A DNA stretch of 64,000 nt from Phlebopus portentosus. Taxonomy: Eukaryota > Basidiomycota > Agaricomycetes > Boletales > Boletinellaceae. The number at the start of each line of letters is the position of its first letter. Position 1 is the first letter of the stretch. The stretch is from assembly GCA_037892935.1 (NCBI GenBank), contig JAYXKI010000009.1:248001-312000 (forward strand), given 5' to 3'. Below, one piece after another: positions 1 through 12,817 of the stretch. A model generated the notes under the pieces. The model was not told the DNA's origin, did not search any database, and saw only the letters and a program-made list of their open reading frames with translations. A program made the translations under genes and the position numbers.

Positions 1-257
1 TATGTATCACTAATATCAATATCACTAAAGGCTTCAAACTCGAGTTGAACATGAAGCGTAACTTGTCTGATGCGCTTGTACGTACGTATTCGTACGTACG
101 TCCATAGGCATATACAGTATATGTGTGTGTGCACATTGCGCACCGAACCAATCACTGCCAGTACTAATATCACTTATATTAGGGATTTTCAAACTTGAAT
201 CGAAACACGCATGAAGCGAACTTCACTGTTGCCGGCGCCGGATTGGATTGGTTCCCC

Positions 258-280
258 GGGGGGGGGGGGGGGGGGGGGGG
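258..280. repeat. poly-G run (23 G)
   Basis: An uninterrupted run of 23 G residues follows four C, giving a C4G23 block inside the degenerate repeat region. Length is likely to be unstable and prone to sequencing error. Confidence 0.9.
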
Positions 281-383
281 TCGATATCGAGCGACCTAGC
301 CGTACGTACAGTACACTGTGTCTTTTCTGCAGTGAGTGAGTTCGCGCAGGGCCGCCGTCATGGATCCACTGTGCCCACATCAC

Positions 384-412
384 ACGCACGCACGCACGCA
401 CGCACGCACGCA
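384..412. repeat. (ACGC)n microsatellite
   Basis: About seven perfect ACGC units in tandem, inside one copy of the degenerate repeat; a shorter, impure version is present in the copy near 888. Confidence 0.85.
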
Positions 413-1700
413 GGTAGGCGTATGTATTTCCCTCCAAGAGTGTGGCCGAAGATCTCATTCTTGCCTCGCTAGTAAGTAGTAGTAGTTGCTGCTGCTGTCG
501 AGGTATGGCTCGGATGGCTCAGACACAGACAGACACAGACAGACGCAGGTGCATATAGGCGAACACGTCCCCTTTAGATAGCTCCCGGCACCCGATCCAG
601 CGGCTTGATTTTATTACTGTAGCTTCGTGTCCCGATTCGAGATTGAGAAATCCCTAAGTGATATTAGTTCTTCCCGAGGTGATTGGTTCGGTGTCCATGC
701 AGACACGTCTGTACGAACGAGCGTAGTGGGAGTTCCATCCAGTCCCGACATCTGAATACATTAACAGATCTAGAGAGCGCGTTCAATCCGGTTGCGAGCC
801 TGGGTGATATCGAGAAACCCACTACTTACCTTACCTGTGTTTGCCGGTACGTCTCGGGCTTCACTGGGATCCACTGCGCTCACATCACACGCGCGCGCAC
901 AGATAGGCAGATAGGCATCATCTTTTCCTTTTTCCCTGAGGAGTGGCCCGAAGATCATTCTTGCCTGGTTATTAAGTTGTTACTTGCGAACTATGGCCCG
1001 GGTGGTTCAGTCAGATTCGTGACCCTCGATCGGACGTCCTCTAGTATTACAGTAATATTGATGTGCTTAGATTATCAGTAATGAACGTATTCATGGAACG
1101 TTTAGCCATTTGGCATACGCTGGATACGTACGTACGTGCGTACGTCTTCATGTTTGCATACACAGGGATTCAAGCTCGAATCATCGAACACGAAGCGAAA
1201 CTTATCGTCGGAGCGACCTACGCATAACCGTGTCTGCAGTGAGTGAGTCGCGCAGGGGCCGTCATGGATCTACTTGTGCTCGCATCACCCGCACACAATT
1301 AGACATCTTCCCCTTCGAGAGAGGCGGAAGATCATTCTTGCCTGGTTTGTTGCGCTGCCACTGGCGAGTTATGGCTCGGATGGTTCGGATACAGCCACAT
1401 GCCAGGCGTAGCATATAGGTGACCACATTCATTCCCTTTCGAGAGCGACCGAAGATCATTCTTGCCTTGCCTTGCCGTTGGCTGGCAAGTCTTTTAGTTA
1501 GCTCGGGCTCGCGATCCGATATCCTCTCTATTAATGCGTTTAGATATCCGGGACGGGATGGGGATGCAACTGCACACGCGGCGCTTACTGCGCTCGTACG
1601 TACAGAGACATGTTGTTTGATGAATACCGGACCAATGACCACAAGAACTAATTATCACTCAAGGATTCAAACTCGAATGAGAGTCGGAATAGTATGCCGC

Positions 1701-3330
1701 CGCCACCATGGGTCAATCGCGCTCATCATACTCGCCCCTATCATCCCCTTTCACCGTTAATTGTGCCAAACGAGCAGGCCGGCCCGCAAGAAATGCAGCA
1801 CAGACACATTTCCTCAAAGCACCGGCGACGATCAACGGACAGGACGGTATTCTCCAGCCCCCCGCCATATATCTAGATACCAGGGCTCGATGAAACCCGA
1901 GGTGAGCGCGCACCTCTCGCCTTTACTACTTACGTACCTGTGTGCGTGCCCGAACCAATCACGGTGCGTACCAATTAATCTTCAATTCTCATTCAGTATC
2001 CTTCTTCGTGATCCTCCACCTCGTTGTCCTCGGAAGGAGCGTATCGCCACGCGTGTCATTCTATTCACCATCAGCAGGGTCGCAGGGTCGCATCAACGTC
2101 CCGCCAGCAGATCCTTTTCTGCTTTCTTCAACAAAAGCCAGAAAGTGATGATCTTCATATCGCCAACCAGCAGGCACTTTTGCCAGGATGCAGTATGGGT
2201 CCTCCAATCGGGACAACTACAACCGCCAAGCGCCGACCTCAACACTTCACTTGCGAGTAACCCAACGCATTGTATCCATGCGTTTCTCCTCTGTATAGTA
2301 TCCGGCCAAGCATCCTAACCTCTGATCGGGAGAAGATGATTAGTTGGAGATTAGCTAGCCGGCGGGATAACGGAAGGGGACGTTCCGTATGAACGCGTGC
2401 ATTTGCGTTCCTTATTCCTTATACCAATCGGCTATCGCGAACGAGTCGATATCCGATTGGGGTTGGCGACATTCGAAAGTGCGGGCTTCCGCGGATTACG
2501 AAGGAGAGTCGAGAACGTGGCTAGTGTGCTCACTTGTAAATGCGATGCGTAAACAAAAAAGCCGCCTGGAAAGTCGGCACTACCGAACGGCGAAATGTGC
2601 GCATAGAACGCCAATTACGATACGCCAGCTTTCTGGTTATGCGTCGCCCTGATCCGGCCGCCAATAGAGATTCGGGATGCCGGCTGGATTATTCAAGATG
2701 CACTGTCAATGAAATGAGTGGTAGAACATAGATGCATGGAGATAGATAACTACATTACCTTTAGTTCAATCGACACCGTGACGGCATGCTTCGAGAGGTG
2801 TATATATGACGAGCGCTCACGTACGTCGATTCCAGGTGCCGGAAATGAATATAAATGTGCATCAAATGCGTGTCTTTGAGTTTTAGGCAAGAAACGGGGC
2901 GGTAGATGAAATGTTACCGACCTTTGATTACTGTAATTATTCATGGAAGATCAACAGCTTGAAAATGAAAGTTCGCTTCACCAAGGATCTGTAAGGATGC
3001 GCTCTTTACTTGAGGCTGGGCTGGTCTCGGGCTTCGCTTGCTGGGTGACTTCGGCCATTGTGCTTTTGAAATTCCCTACCGTTAGTCATTTGAATAATGA
3101 AGAAATTTGATAAGTTGAGATACGAGGGACATATACTTGGTTTTTTTGCGATTGATTGGAAAGCAACTGAAAGTCGGTTGATTCATATGACTTCAGCAAA
3201 CCTTCTTCGTTACGTGAAACCGACGATCTAATTCCGTCAACACCACCCCAACCATCATCATGTTTAGCATGGCAAAGCAAAAAGTAGAAAGGACAAGTAC
3301 CAGTGCAGTGTAAAGATGAACTTGAACCTA
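1701..3330. other. intergenic, no gene recognised
   Basis: Several ORFs of 60-185 codons occur, the longest on the plus strand at 1761-2318. They lack recognisable domains, overlap in several frames and have no convincing splice structure. I see nothing supportable here apart from the fading end of the repeat block. Confidence 0.5.
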
Positions 3331-3343
3331 CAGCGAATTCCAT

Positions 3344-3986
3344 TCATAATAATTTGGTGCACGTGACTTTTGGCCCTCAAAACACAAAATAAATTGTATC
3401 TCTATGAAAACTCAACCGTCTTGTGTGATCTAAGTTGTTAAATTCATCTTCTGATCCCTGATTTTGTATTCCACATTGAGTTGGAGATAAATGCCCCCGG
3501 AACGTCGCAAAGGCCGATTTTGAACACCTTTCTCTCTTCTACTGTATTTTTTCCTGACCTCAGAACTTGCTGTACAACTCCAGATGATGCTCAAATATAC
3601 TCCAGTACATTTTTCGTGATTTTTAATGTATGCTTCTGGCCAGGAAGAGCCATTCCTGGAGCCTGAGGACTCAGGGAGGGAATATTAATGTCTAGGTTTG
3701 AGCAATTCAAGTGGCGTGCCCCAGCCTGGCACATTCAGCATAACAACTCGGCTCAAATTCAGTTTTAAAATTCATAATAATGTCATCTTATCATATTGGG
3801 CTGGTCTGAGGAGTTCTACAGCAAGTTCTGAGGGCAGGAAAAAATGGAGGAGACAAAGGTGCTCAAGATCGACCATTTCTGTACCATTTTCATCTCATTC
3901 AATCACGCGACACGGCTTAGTATTCATATAGAGGTACAATTTATTTTGTGTTTTGAGGTACAGGAGGGCAGAAAGTCACGTATCTG
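3344..3986. mobile_element. candidate short TIR element (MITE-like)
   Basis: An inverted repeat encloses about 640 bp. The left arm (3360-3407, starting CACGTGACTTT and containing CAAAACACAAAATAAATTGT) matches the reverse complement of the right arm (about 3926-3981), with one small insertion. Immediately outside the arms the 13-mer CAGCGAATTCCAT is repeated in direct orientation at 3331-3343 and 3987-3999, as expected of a target-site duplication or of an older repeat used as target. The interior has no coding sequence I recognise. A non-autonomous DNA transposon is the simplest reading; the superfamily cannot be assigned because the exact ends are eroded. Confidence 0.55.
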
Positions 3987-4091
3987 CAGCGAATTCCATA
4001 AATAATACAGGCCACGAGTAAAGCAACAAATTGGCCTAACTATAATTACATTCGTATGCAGTGTAATATCTTACTGATCACTTATCCCAGC

Positions 4092-5011
4092 TCAAGATTT
4101 CACCTCCTCTTTCATCTCCTCAGACGGGAATTTAGCAAAGGCGTCCTTCAGCTTGTCAATAGGTGCAGCCAAGAAACCTGCAAATGTTTCGAGCGGAGGG
4201 TGATCCGGAGCACTTGGATGAGGTCTGCATTACAAAAGTAAGAATGTAATCGCGTTCAGCGTGTTTGCTTGGTCAAATTATGAGAAAGAATGATTCAGAG
4301 CGCTCACCTTGTTGGTACAAATTTCTTGGTCATCTTGAAACTCTCCGCGGCCTTCTGGCTCCCTTCTGAACCGATGGCGGGCTCAAGCAATGGTAGGTCC
4401 TTCGTCTCTTCGCTGTCATTGTGCTGATGAAGATGCTCCATTATCTCTTTCAGAGAGGCATCATACTCCTCCGAGTCAACGCTCGCATTATCAATCTTGT
4501 ACAACCTATCTTTCACGAACTGTCGAAGGGTGATCAGAAAAATGCCATAACGACCAAATCCCGGCGGGAAGCAACTACACACCTGATGATCACTCCTATC
4601 CTGGTCTGCAAGCCTCAATCCCTGCGCACCAAGGTGCTTCTCCATCAATGGATAGACAACAATCTCTTCCCCAACAGCATGTCGAGCGACTTCCCAGATC
4701 AATTGTCGTGCCCAGCGCTCGGCTTTATCATTATCCCCAGCAGAACGCGCTCGAGTGAAGGCACCATAATATTCGTACATCTCCTGATGGTCCTCCGCTA
4801 TTGCGGCAGTCAGGGGGCCTTTGGGAGTCGTACCGGCTGGTGTGGTCATTTTGTGGTGCGTAAAGCGGCGGTGATATCCGAAAGTGGTTGGAAGAGTTGG
4901 ACTGGATCTTGAGAGACGCGCTGGGGAAAACTGAGAAAGCTGACGAGAGTACTGGCGAGTCGACTGGGGTTTAAGAAGTTGAGCCGAGGAGCGCAGTTGG
5001 GGGGTGAACAT
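4092..5011 (-). CDS. hemerythrin/HHE-domain protein, probably mitochondrial
   Basis: Three exons on the minus strand: 5011-4583, 4519-4308 and 4224-4092. The introns are 63 and 83 nt, both GT-AG, and the product is 257 residues. The first 50 or so residues are rich in Arg, Ser and Gln with almost no acid, as in a mitochondrial presequence. An HHE cation-binding domain follows: EDHQEMYEYY, then RHAVGEEIVVYPLMEKHL, then HLHQHNDSEE supply the His/Glu ligands of a four-helix di-iron bundle. The last exon gives a C-terminus of the kind common in fungal homologues, containing PHPSAPDHPP and ending DKLKDAFAKFPSEEMKEEVK. The first intron is in frame and would add 21 unrelated residues if retained. 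Partial copies of the last exon occur at 20,320 and possibly near 12,335. Di-iron oxygen or NO binding is a family inference. Confidence 0.88.
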
Positions 5012-5840
5012 GAAACCTTTTTAACGTAACTACAGGGCAAGACATCGTTGAAGAATTATATTGCAGCTGGCAGAGCAAGTACGTATAAAATGACGAGGTA
5101 TCTACTCCGCACCTGGATCCTGATTCTGAACCTCGCATCGGGGTGTCTCTGAGTGGTTGGTCGCGTGGTGGGTCCAACGATGATGGTCGCGGTCAGTCGT
5201 CAGTCAGTCGACGTCAGTGCCGCTGCCTCTGTCCGTCGATCTAGATCCACTTCCCGACGCCGATCACTGCTTCGTCCAATCACATCTCGGCGATTTCACT
5301 TGTAGTTGTGTGTGCACACACAGACCATCCGCTTACCGTCGTCCGCCAGCCAATCTCGAAGCACCGCGCTGAGCCCAAACCAAAAATATCATTATCATTC
5401 GCTCCGGACCTCAAATAACCTCATACACACGCTCTTCCGAATTAGAGCAGATTAGATGAAGTAACCTTGCAAGGCGAGCTCCTTACCAGAATTTGTGTTA
5501 CATTCTCGTGCGAAGAGTTCGTAGCTTCATAGTGCCACATGTGCATCATACGTCCGCGGCAGATGAGCATCATGATTCCAGACCAGACACTGTGGACGGA
5601 ATCAAAGATGACAACACAGTAATCTGATTTTTCTCACAAGTGTTATGTACATATCATTACATCCTTTCTCAATCTCCACGTGAAAATAAGACAGAACTTT
5701 CATAGGGGATTCATGCATTTGGTAATAAATGAACCGTGCTCCCCCCCCCCCCCCCCCCCCAGTCTACTGTATTATTGTTAATAACTACTCAACGGAAACG
5801 CTACGCAAAAAAGCTGGTGAACAAAGAAGACAGTAAAGTC
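5012..5840. other. intergenic, with a 20-C run
   Basis: This is the spacer between the hemerythrin gene and the 3' end of NLR copy 1. It holds a run of 20 C at 5741-5760. No coding sequence or RNA gene is recognised. The last 30 bp or so before the NLR stop still resemble the 3' flank of NLR copy 2. Confidence 0.5.
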
Positions 5841-5845
5841 ACTAT

Positions 5846-8800
5846 CTAGCCTTCCTGCTCGGAAGAAATAAAGCAATTTGCCCATTGTTCACCAAGGCAC
5901 GCCCCTGCAAAATCAAGCCTGGTAGAGAATTCGCAGCTGGACACGAAGACGTTACGAGGTCCGTAAAGTGTCGGACGAAGATCGGGAGGGATCCGTAGAA
6001 GAAGGTCTTCGCTGTCGGGTCCGCCATATATCCACCCATAGTCACCTAAGTACCAGTCCGAGAAATCATCGTCGGTGAATGAAGACGTCGTTGCGTCCTC
6101 ACTTGTGTCTGCTATGGGATATAGTAAATCCGATACATCCCATAGTCTGACTGTGTTATCCGGAGACCCTGAAACTATCCGGGAGCCGTCGGGGGACAGG
6201 GCGACGGTCCGTACAGGGCCCGTGTGGCTGTCGAGGTCGTGAACGGTCTGCCCGTTTTCCGCCACCCAAACTCGAATTGTGTTGTCCTCGGAGCCAGAGA
6301 TTAAATATTCTCCGCTGTATGGGAAAAGGACGGATACGACCGCACCGTAATGCCCTTCGAAATGGTCAGCAGAAATATGGCCGTTCTCCGCGTCCAAGAT
6401 GATGATGGTTCCATCGTCCATTCCACTATCTGCATATCGTTTGGAGACAAGCCGATGGACCGAATAGTCCTGAGTCGCCCGATTGAAAGTTCGGACATTG
6501 CTTCCCAAATTCCCGTGTTCCAAATTTTAATGGTACTTTCTGAGCATGACGCGAATTGTCTGCCCGTCGACGAGAAAGCCACTGACATGATCGATGACGA
6601 GTGGACTAGTGACGACCTACCCACGTACTTGTCGATCGCTATGTCCCATATTCGCATTTCATTATCGAAGGGGGCGAAGACAAGCATCGTGCCATCCGGA
6701 GATAGAGCTATGCAACTGTTGCTGGTCAATTCCCCTTCCAAAGGACCACAAACTACTCTGCAGGAATTTCCCTGCCAGGTTCTAATTGTCTTGTCCATTG
6801 AACTCGATCCTAGCACGCCATCTGGCAAAAAATCCACACCAGTAACAGCTTCCGTATGACCCAGAAGAGGACCATTTACGACGTTTCCGGTCTCAGCGTC
6901 CCAGATTATGATCGAGCAATCCCACGAAGCTGATGCGATGCGATTTCCATCCGGTGAAAACGCGACGGAGGTGATCCGGTCAGTATGCCTTGGAGGTGAC
7001 GCCGAACTAACCGCCATGGCCTTAGCATCCCAGATTCTGACGGTTCTGTCGCCGGAAGCCGAGGCGACGGATTCACCATCCGGTGAATAAGAAACAGAAT
7101 TAATCCAGTTTCTGTGACCCTCAAAAGGGCCTGAGGTAATCTTCCCACTTCTGGAATCCCAGACTATGATCGTCTCGTCCCAGGAACCAGAGGCGATGTA
7201 CGATCCACAAGGTGAATATGCTACTGACATCACCGCATATGTGTGCCCTTTAAAAGTGGATATTCCGTTTTCCACCTCCCAGATTTTGATCGTATTATCA
7301 TCAGAGCCGGAGGCGACGTGCATACCGTCTGGTGAGTAAGCGACAGACTGGACCAAATCAGAGTGGCCCTCAAAATGCCCGTAAGCAAGGACTCCATTGT
7401 TCTTCACGTCCCAGATTCCGATCGTATTGTCATACGAGGCCGATGCAAGTCGTGTTCTGACAAGAGAAAATGCAACGGAGGTCACGCCTTCTGTAGGTCC
7501 AGTCAGCCTGAATATAGCTCTTCCGTCTGCAGCGTCCCATATGATGATCGATTTGTCCCATGAACCCGAAGCCATCCTCCTCCCGTCAGGAGACCATGCA
7601 ACCGAGCTTACAGCGTCAGTATGGCCCTTCAACGTACCGAGAATCAAACTCCCGTTCCGAGCATCTCGGACACTGACCGTTTCGTCCGAAGAACCCGACA
7701 CGATGCAGCTCCCGTCAGGTGAAAAACAGGTAGCGCACCCTTCTAATAGTTCGCCAATCACTTCTCCACTATCAATGTCCCAGACTATGACAGTGTCATC
7801 ACCAGAGGCTGAAACGACGTGCCTTCCATTTGGTGAGAAGTTGGCAGAGTTGGGCTTATCATCGTGCTCCTCAAAGACCTTCAAACACAACGGTGGTCTT
7901 CTGATACCTTTGCGCTCCACCAGCACCATAGAAGTCGTGAATTTTGAGTAGTGAGCTGCAACTTCTGAATCCTCATCTGCGATCGGAAGCATGGAGACAT
8001 AAATATGCGGCACGCTCAGCATAATTGGCAAGGCAAACAGGGATGCAAGCTGGCTGGCGTCCCGCAGAAAGGATGCGAGGCTTGCATCATGCGGCTGAAA
8101 TGCGGTCAGTTACATACACCTACGAACTCGCTGAATATCTTACCTCAGCCCAAGAGGAAACTCCAGGAAGTGCACGAATAGCGACACGACTGAACGCTTT
8201 CACCAGACTGAGCACCTCGAACCAGAATAAGAGATGACGATGTGCGAAGTCCGAGAGCTTCTCAAGGAGATTGGAATAATAGGGAGCGTCAAGAAGGTGC
8301 TGGACCCAATGGAGGCACACGTATTTCAGGTGTGATGGTATTTGAGATTTGATGTGATCCACAAGATCCAGGACATCATCATTGCGAACGAAGGACGATT
8401 CCAGGTCACAGATGTTGAATCGCAGAAGATCCTTCATGACAAGGAAACATCGGTCGATGATTAAACCCTTCGCCTTAGGAATGTCAATGAACCACAGATC
8501 GTTCGAACGTTCAGGTGACATTAGAGGTAATCCGAGAAGGAAGTGTGAAATAGGCTGACGGGACCTCCAGGGTTATACGTGAGAACACTTCGTAGATTCT
8601 GCAGAATAAGAATCGAGGACCTCTGAGGCGAAAGACCTAAGATAGCGTCTATGTCTCCACTCGACACTGGGACCTTGATCAGCAGTCCCAAAGCTGAAAC
8701 TTTTCGGGATAGCTCTTTTGATTCCCCGTCACTCCATTTGATGCCCGACACACTGAGTACCGCAGCGTATAGCACATCCAATCCGAATCCCGAGAGTGAC

Positions 8801-10973
8801 CGCGAGTCCGATACAAGATGCTCGAGTCGATCTAACTTTGTGTTGCTATTCTCTACCATTTTCACCGCCGTGGATGCCCAAATAAATAAACCGCCTGCGG
8901 CCTTTCCGAGCAATGCCACATTCGCTTCCCAGGGATAGCCCTTTGGTATCTCCACTTCCTCTCGAACGGCACGGTGCATTTCGGTACGTAAATAAATAAG
9001 GACATCCTCTTGACTGACCTTCGACGTGTAGTCTAGCTCCATCGCTCGTACATGATCCGGCTGCGAAGAAAGGACTTTGTCAATGTCCGACTCCCGCCGA
9101 CTCGTGATGAGGAATCGAAAAGTGCTGGGAACCTTCGACAAATTCTCTCAAGAGGTCCATCAATCCACGTCGAGTGTCCGGAGTCCCGCATTCGTCGAGC
9201 GCATCAAGCACGATAACGATAGGTCCCGACATCGATGACGCGGAAGCAACAAGGGGCTGGAGTAAAAGCTTGTTGAATTGGTACACCGAAGATGCTGCAG
9301 CAATGTCTTGATCATCCTCGATCGCGGAAAGAATGCTCGATCCGATGGAAGAATCGAAAATTCCAAGCTTGTATGCGATTGTCCTTATCACCGATGATGG
9401 CTCGCTCTTTCCTCTTTCGAAGAAAAGAAACGCACCGAGACGCGACATGTCCCGAAAATGCTGCGCAAGGGTCGAGCTGATCATACTCTTCCCAGAACAC
9501 GCGACACCGTACAGCCAAAGGACATTCTGCGTCGTCTCAGAAAACATCTATTCAATTATTTGCTGCCTGATTTCAGAACGCGTCCCGGGAAGACAAATTG
9601 GATGGTCAAATGTATCGAAGTGTCCAGGGTTGAGGTGCTGCTGCAACACTGACAAAATGGTGTCAGAGAGTGCTCTGAAATAAGAGAAATCACGAACGAA
9701 GTTTATCAATACCATGCGCTATCCGCATTGAAACAACAGCAGTGTGGATATTCACGCTAGAATCAATGTCGTTCTTGAGCTTAGCCAAAGTCCGTTGAAA
9801 ACGGTCTATCTTCTGAGATTTGTCCGCCTGAAGCATTCGACCTAGAGGAAACAATCTGTAGAATGAAGAATGGAAAAGCGTTGTGATTCACTTACCGACA
9901 AGCCCATGGTTTGTATACTCCCGGACAAAAATACAGCATTCAATGGTCTGCTTGAGGAGCCTGTCTATGGATCGTTGTAGTCCGATGGCTCTTTTTCCGA
10001 GTGCTTGGGCATCGCAAACAAACTCAAACGCTTCACCCATAGTTCGAACAAGATAAGTGACCTCCCTGTCAGCCTGGAAGACATTCTTGACGGCCTGAAG
10101 GGCATTTACATATGAGCACAGTACAGGAACAACGCAAGAGCAGCATCATCGACTCGCCTTGTACAAAGCAGATGTCAATGACCATCCGATATTAACGAAC
10201 GGGTGTAACTGCGAAGACAGAATCAGTACCGATGACAGCATAGATTCCAGATGATTATCGAGGGACTCACTTCGGATAGAACGTCAATAATTTTTCCAAA
10301 CATTTCCAATCTTTGTAACAGTTCACCGAAGGCTTTGTATAGCTCATCTTGGCTTCCCGCTTGAGTAGCTCCATCATCGACTGACTGTGCGACGTTTGAT
10401 GCATCTGCCGATTGAACGATTCCAGGGCGTTGAACGCCCCGAGCGGTCTCTCCTATATTTAAACTAACTGCCTCCATGGCGTATATATAAGAATAGGTCA
10501 TGTTGAGCAAAGCAGGACTTCCGCTGAGATGAATCACTACCTTCGACAGAATATCTCATCAACAAATCAGCGAGCTTAACAGCGCTCACGCCGATACACG
10601 AATCCGGGAGCAGTGTGGATTCATGTATCACTTGAATTTCTAGAGTCCCACTTTCATGGGAAGCAGGGCCAGATATGGAGCGTTGGGCGAGAGGTATTGA
10701 AATGTGAATCCTACACGCACAACATAACGACTTCATTCCAAGTAGGAGACCTGCTTCTCTCGGCTGTCCGTGTTCTTTTCGTGACATTTCCGAAACTCAG
10801 TTCAACGAAAGATTTCGGATTTTTGCGATACAAAGGATGTTTCCACCGGAGATCCTCCAGGCGAATCACTAAACTCAATTTTTTTATTTTATTTTTATTT
10901 TTTTTATGCATCAGCATTTTTGGGTGAGTTCACGGTATAAGGACGGACCTTTGAGGCTGTAGTGAGTAGACAT
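5846..10973 (-). pseudogene. C2-NACHT-WD40 NLR-like gene, copy 1 (decayed)
   Basis: The minus-strand gene starts at ATG 10973-10971 (exon 1 to 10,949; intron 10,948-10,869). Domains in order: an N-terminal C2-like domain (IRLEDLRW, then RSRSPTWNEV, about 10.87-10.5 kb); a helical linker with several short introns (10.5-9.56 kb); a NACHT NTPase with Walker A GVACSGKS (about 9,490) and Walker B VIVLDALDECG (about 9,210); and about 14 WD40 blades (8,094-5,950), enough for two seven-bladed propellers. A 49-nt intron (8095-8143) precedes the WD40 part. Disabling changes: an in-frame TAG at 9548-9550 just before Walker A, a one-base frameshift at about 9131-9141 (shared with copy 2), an inserted dinucleotide near 8521, a frame change near 6436 and a deletion in the C2-linker. 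Intact relatives are thought to act in fungal non-self recognition; this copy cannot make a full-length protein. Confidence 0.85.
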
Positions 10974-11029
10974 AGTGTTCAGAGGGAAGGTCGGCTTCAT
11001 GTCCTCAACTCACCAGCTACTCGTACATT

Positions 11030-11590
11030 CCGCCCAAGGCCCAGTGGACATTGCTGTAGCAATAGACACTGATACAGATTCATCCCAAGTACAAGAGGAT
11101 GGGATACCAGTCGCCGAACTAATCGCCCGGCGATCAGTACCTGATGTTCAGTGCATTAAATGTTGAAATTAGGGGAGTTAGGGTGGATTGGATCGTTGCG
11201 TCTCCTCGAGGGGGGATGGTATTGCGCGCAGCCGGATGACACGTATACGCGTTTCTAGACGAGACACGCGGTTTCGTTATTACCGGAGGTCTTGCACCAT
11301 GTTGTGCGGAAAGCATAACAATAAAGCGCTGTATCATATACGTTGCTCAAGGCCCGGTAGACGAGAAGTTGATGCATCGACAGACGCTGGTACATAATTA
11401 GCACAAGTACAAGGAGAATAGGATACCAGTCGCTACAGTTAGGGTGGATTTGATTATTACGTCTATTCGAACGAGGATGGCATTGCTACGGACAAAGCAA
11501 CCGACTCTCGTCGTTATCAGAGGTCTTGCACAATGTTCGTTCTTCTGCAGAAAGCATAGCAACAAAGTGCTGTAGGCATTGAGGTTGAAT
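11030..11590. repeat. diverged tandem duplication upstream of NLR copy 1
   Basis: Two units share the same order of blocks: ACAAGAGGATGGGATACCAGTCGC / ACAAGGAGAATAGGATACCAGTCGC, then TTAGGGTGGATT, then AGGTCTTGCAC with ATGTT, then GAAAGCATA with AACAA and GCGCTGTA or GTGCTGTA (unit 1 about 11,085-11,335, unit 2 about 11,415-11,575). Part of the unit (CAAGGCCCGGTAGACGAG to GACGCTGGTACA, 11,350-11,391) matches the reverse complement of the promoter region of NLR copy 2 (about 20,865-20,918). The repeat is therefore built from NLR upstream sequence. Confidence 0.65.
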
Positions 11591-12817
11591 CAATCGAATC
11601 AAGTGGTGTCAAGTCGAAGGCCCACCGTGGGCACTACCAGAACAAGTTACGTACTAAGCAATTCAGGATATCAATATTTGTCGTGAATGAGGTAGATGAC
11701 ACAGGAGCAGTACTAGTGGTTATTTGCACAAGGTGCTGTTGGACGGAGTGGCATGATGATGGTGACAAAAGGACAAGATGCGACGCGTCAAGAACGCGTC
11801 AATAAGTTACTGAACGTAGCTCAATTAGGCAGATCTAATCAAATCACTCAACTCCTCACAATATTATCTAATCACACCGAGCAAAGATCGTATAAAAGCC
11901 CAAAATAACCAACGAGGTGTGAAATTGGTAGTAAAGGAACATAAGTATCTTTTCTTTTTCTAATTATTCTAACTCGGACTTTATTTGGGATCCCTTTGTT
12001 TCCAGAATCCTTTTCATTGTTCCAAATCTACTGTAGTTAAGCACATTCGCCAGGGAATGCATTGTACTCGTATGTCCGAATTTCCAGATCTTTATTGTCA
12101 TCTAGTTAGTAGTTACTCGCTGATTTCAGGTTCTTTTCCCGCTGTGAAAATCCAACCAAGTAGCAAGTCACCTAGGCAATCTACACAGGATTTCATCTTG
12201 AGTATTCTATAAAAATGTATATTCGGGTGGCCAATACTACTACACAAAAGTTCCTATATGTGGGCTTTTACATACATACATAGAATAGAATTACTCAGCT
12301 AGAAAGTTTTCCGATCATTTCACCCCAGCTGACGATTTCATTTCCTCTTTCAACGTACATTCATCATGATCACAGGAAATGTCATATGCATACATACATG
12401 TATCTCTATGATTACGAGCCGACTGAAGAGACACGAAAAGAAAACAGAAGAGAGAAAGAGAAAAGAACAGCAGGAAGGGAAAAACTAAGCGGGGGTTTTG
12501 AAAAGATGCAACAACATTAATTACAAGTAAGCAGTACAGACAGAAGAACGCTGAAAGAGTAAAAAAAAAAGACGAGTAAATCAGAACACAATCATATGCA
12601 CCACTGGCAGATACAATAGACAGATATCATCATCGTCCATATACACATAGACACACGCACGCCATCCGCCATCCAATCGGCATCCCTTCCCGAAGCACCG
12701 CAGAGATATCATTCGTTCCAGGCCTCAACCACTCTCACACTCTCTTCCAGACTAGCGCGGAAAAGGCAAGAAGAAGTAGAGCCGAGAAGAGAAGAGGAGG
12801 GAAAGCGTGAGGCAACG
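11591..12817. other. intergenic, possible hemerythrin-exon trace
   Basis: No gene is recognised. Around 12,320-12,352 the reverse strand reads TTGAAAGAGGAAATGAAATC followed by an AGCTGGGGTGAAATGATC-like tail. This resembles the end of the hemerythrin gene and its 3' flank at 4,080-4,115. The match is only some 35 bp, so it is a weak relic at best. Confidence 0.35.

Larger units (their letters stand above)
1..1700. repeat. degenerate direct-repeat block
   Basis: The same sentence-like blocks recur in one orientation with many changes. A core reading roughly CCGAAGATCATTCTTGCCT is found at 445-466, 947-966, 1325-1343 and 1449-1467. A second block around CTGCAGTGAGTGAGT followed by GCCGTCATGGATC occurs near 333 and 1237. 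A third, GATTCAAACTCGAAT-like and followed by GAAGCG, occurs near 30, 188, 1167 and 1662. CGTACGTACG palindromes are scattered through it. ORFs across this block have no protein-like composition. It looks like decayed tandem or subtelomere-like satellite rather than genes; the location on the chromosome cannot be judged from the window. Confidence 0.6.

Noticed and set aside
1761..2318. 185-codon plus-strand ORF near the repeat block
   Set aside because: No recognisable domain, odd composition and several overlapping frames of similar length; no splice or promoter support.
6350..6859. 169-codon plus-strand ORF within NLR copy 1
   Set aside because: Lies opposite the WD40 repeats and echoes their periodicity; a shadow of the minus-strand gene. 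The same applies to 7,397-7,951.
9548..9550. TAG before Walker A as part of an intron acceptor (GAATAG)
   Set aside because: The only donor within reach (GTCTTC) is poor, and splicing would remove a stretch normally coding in this family; premature stop preferred.
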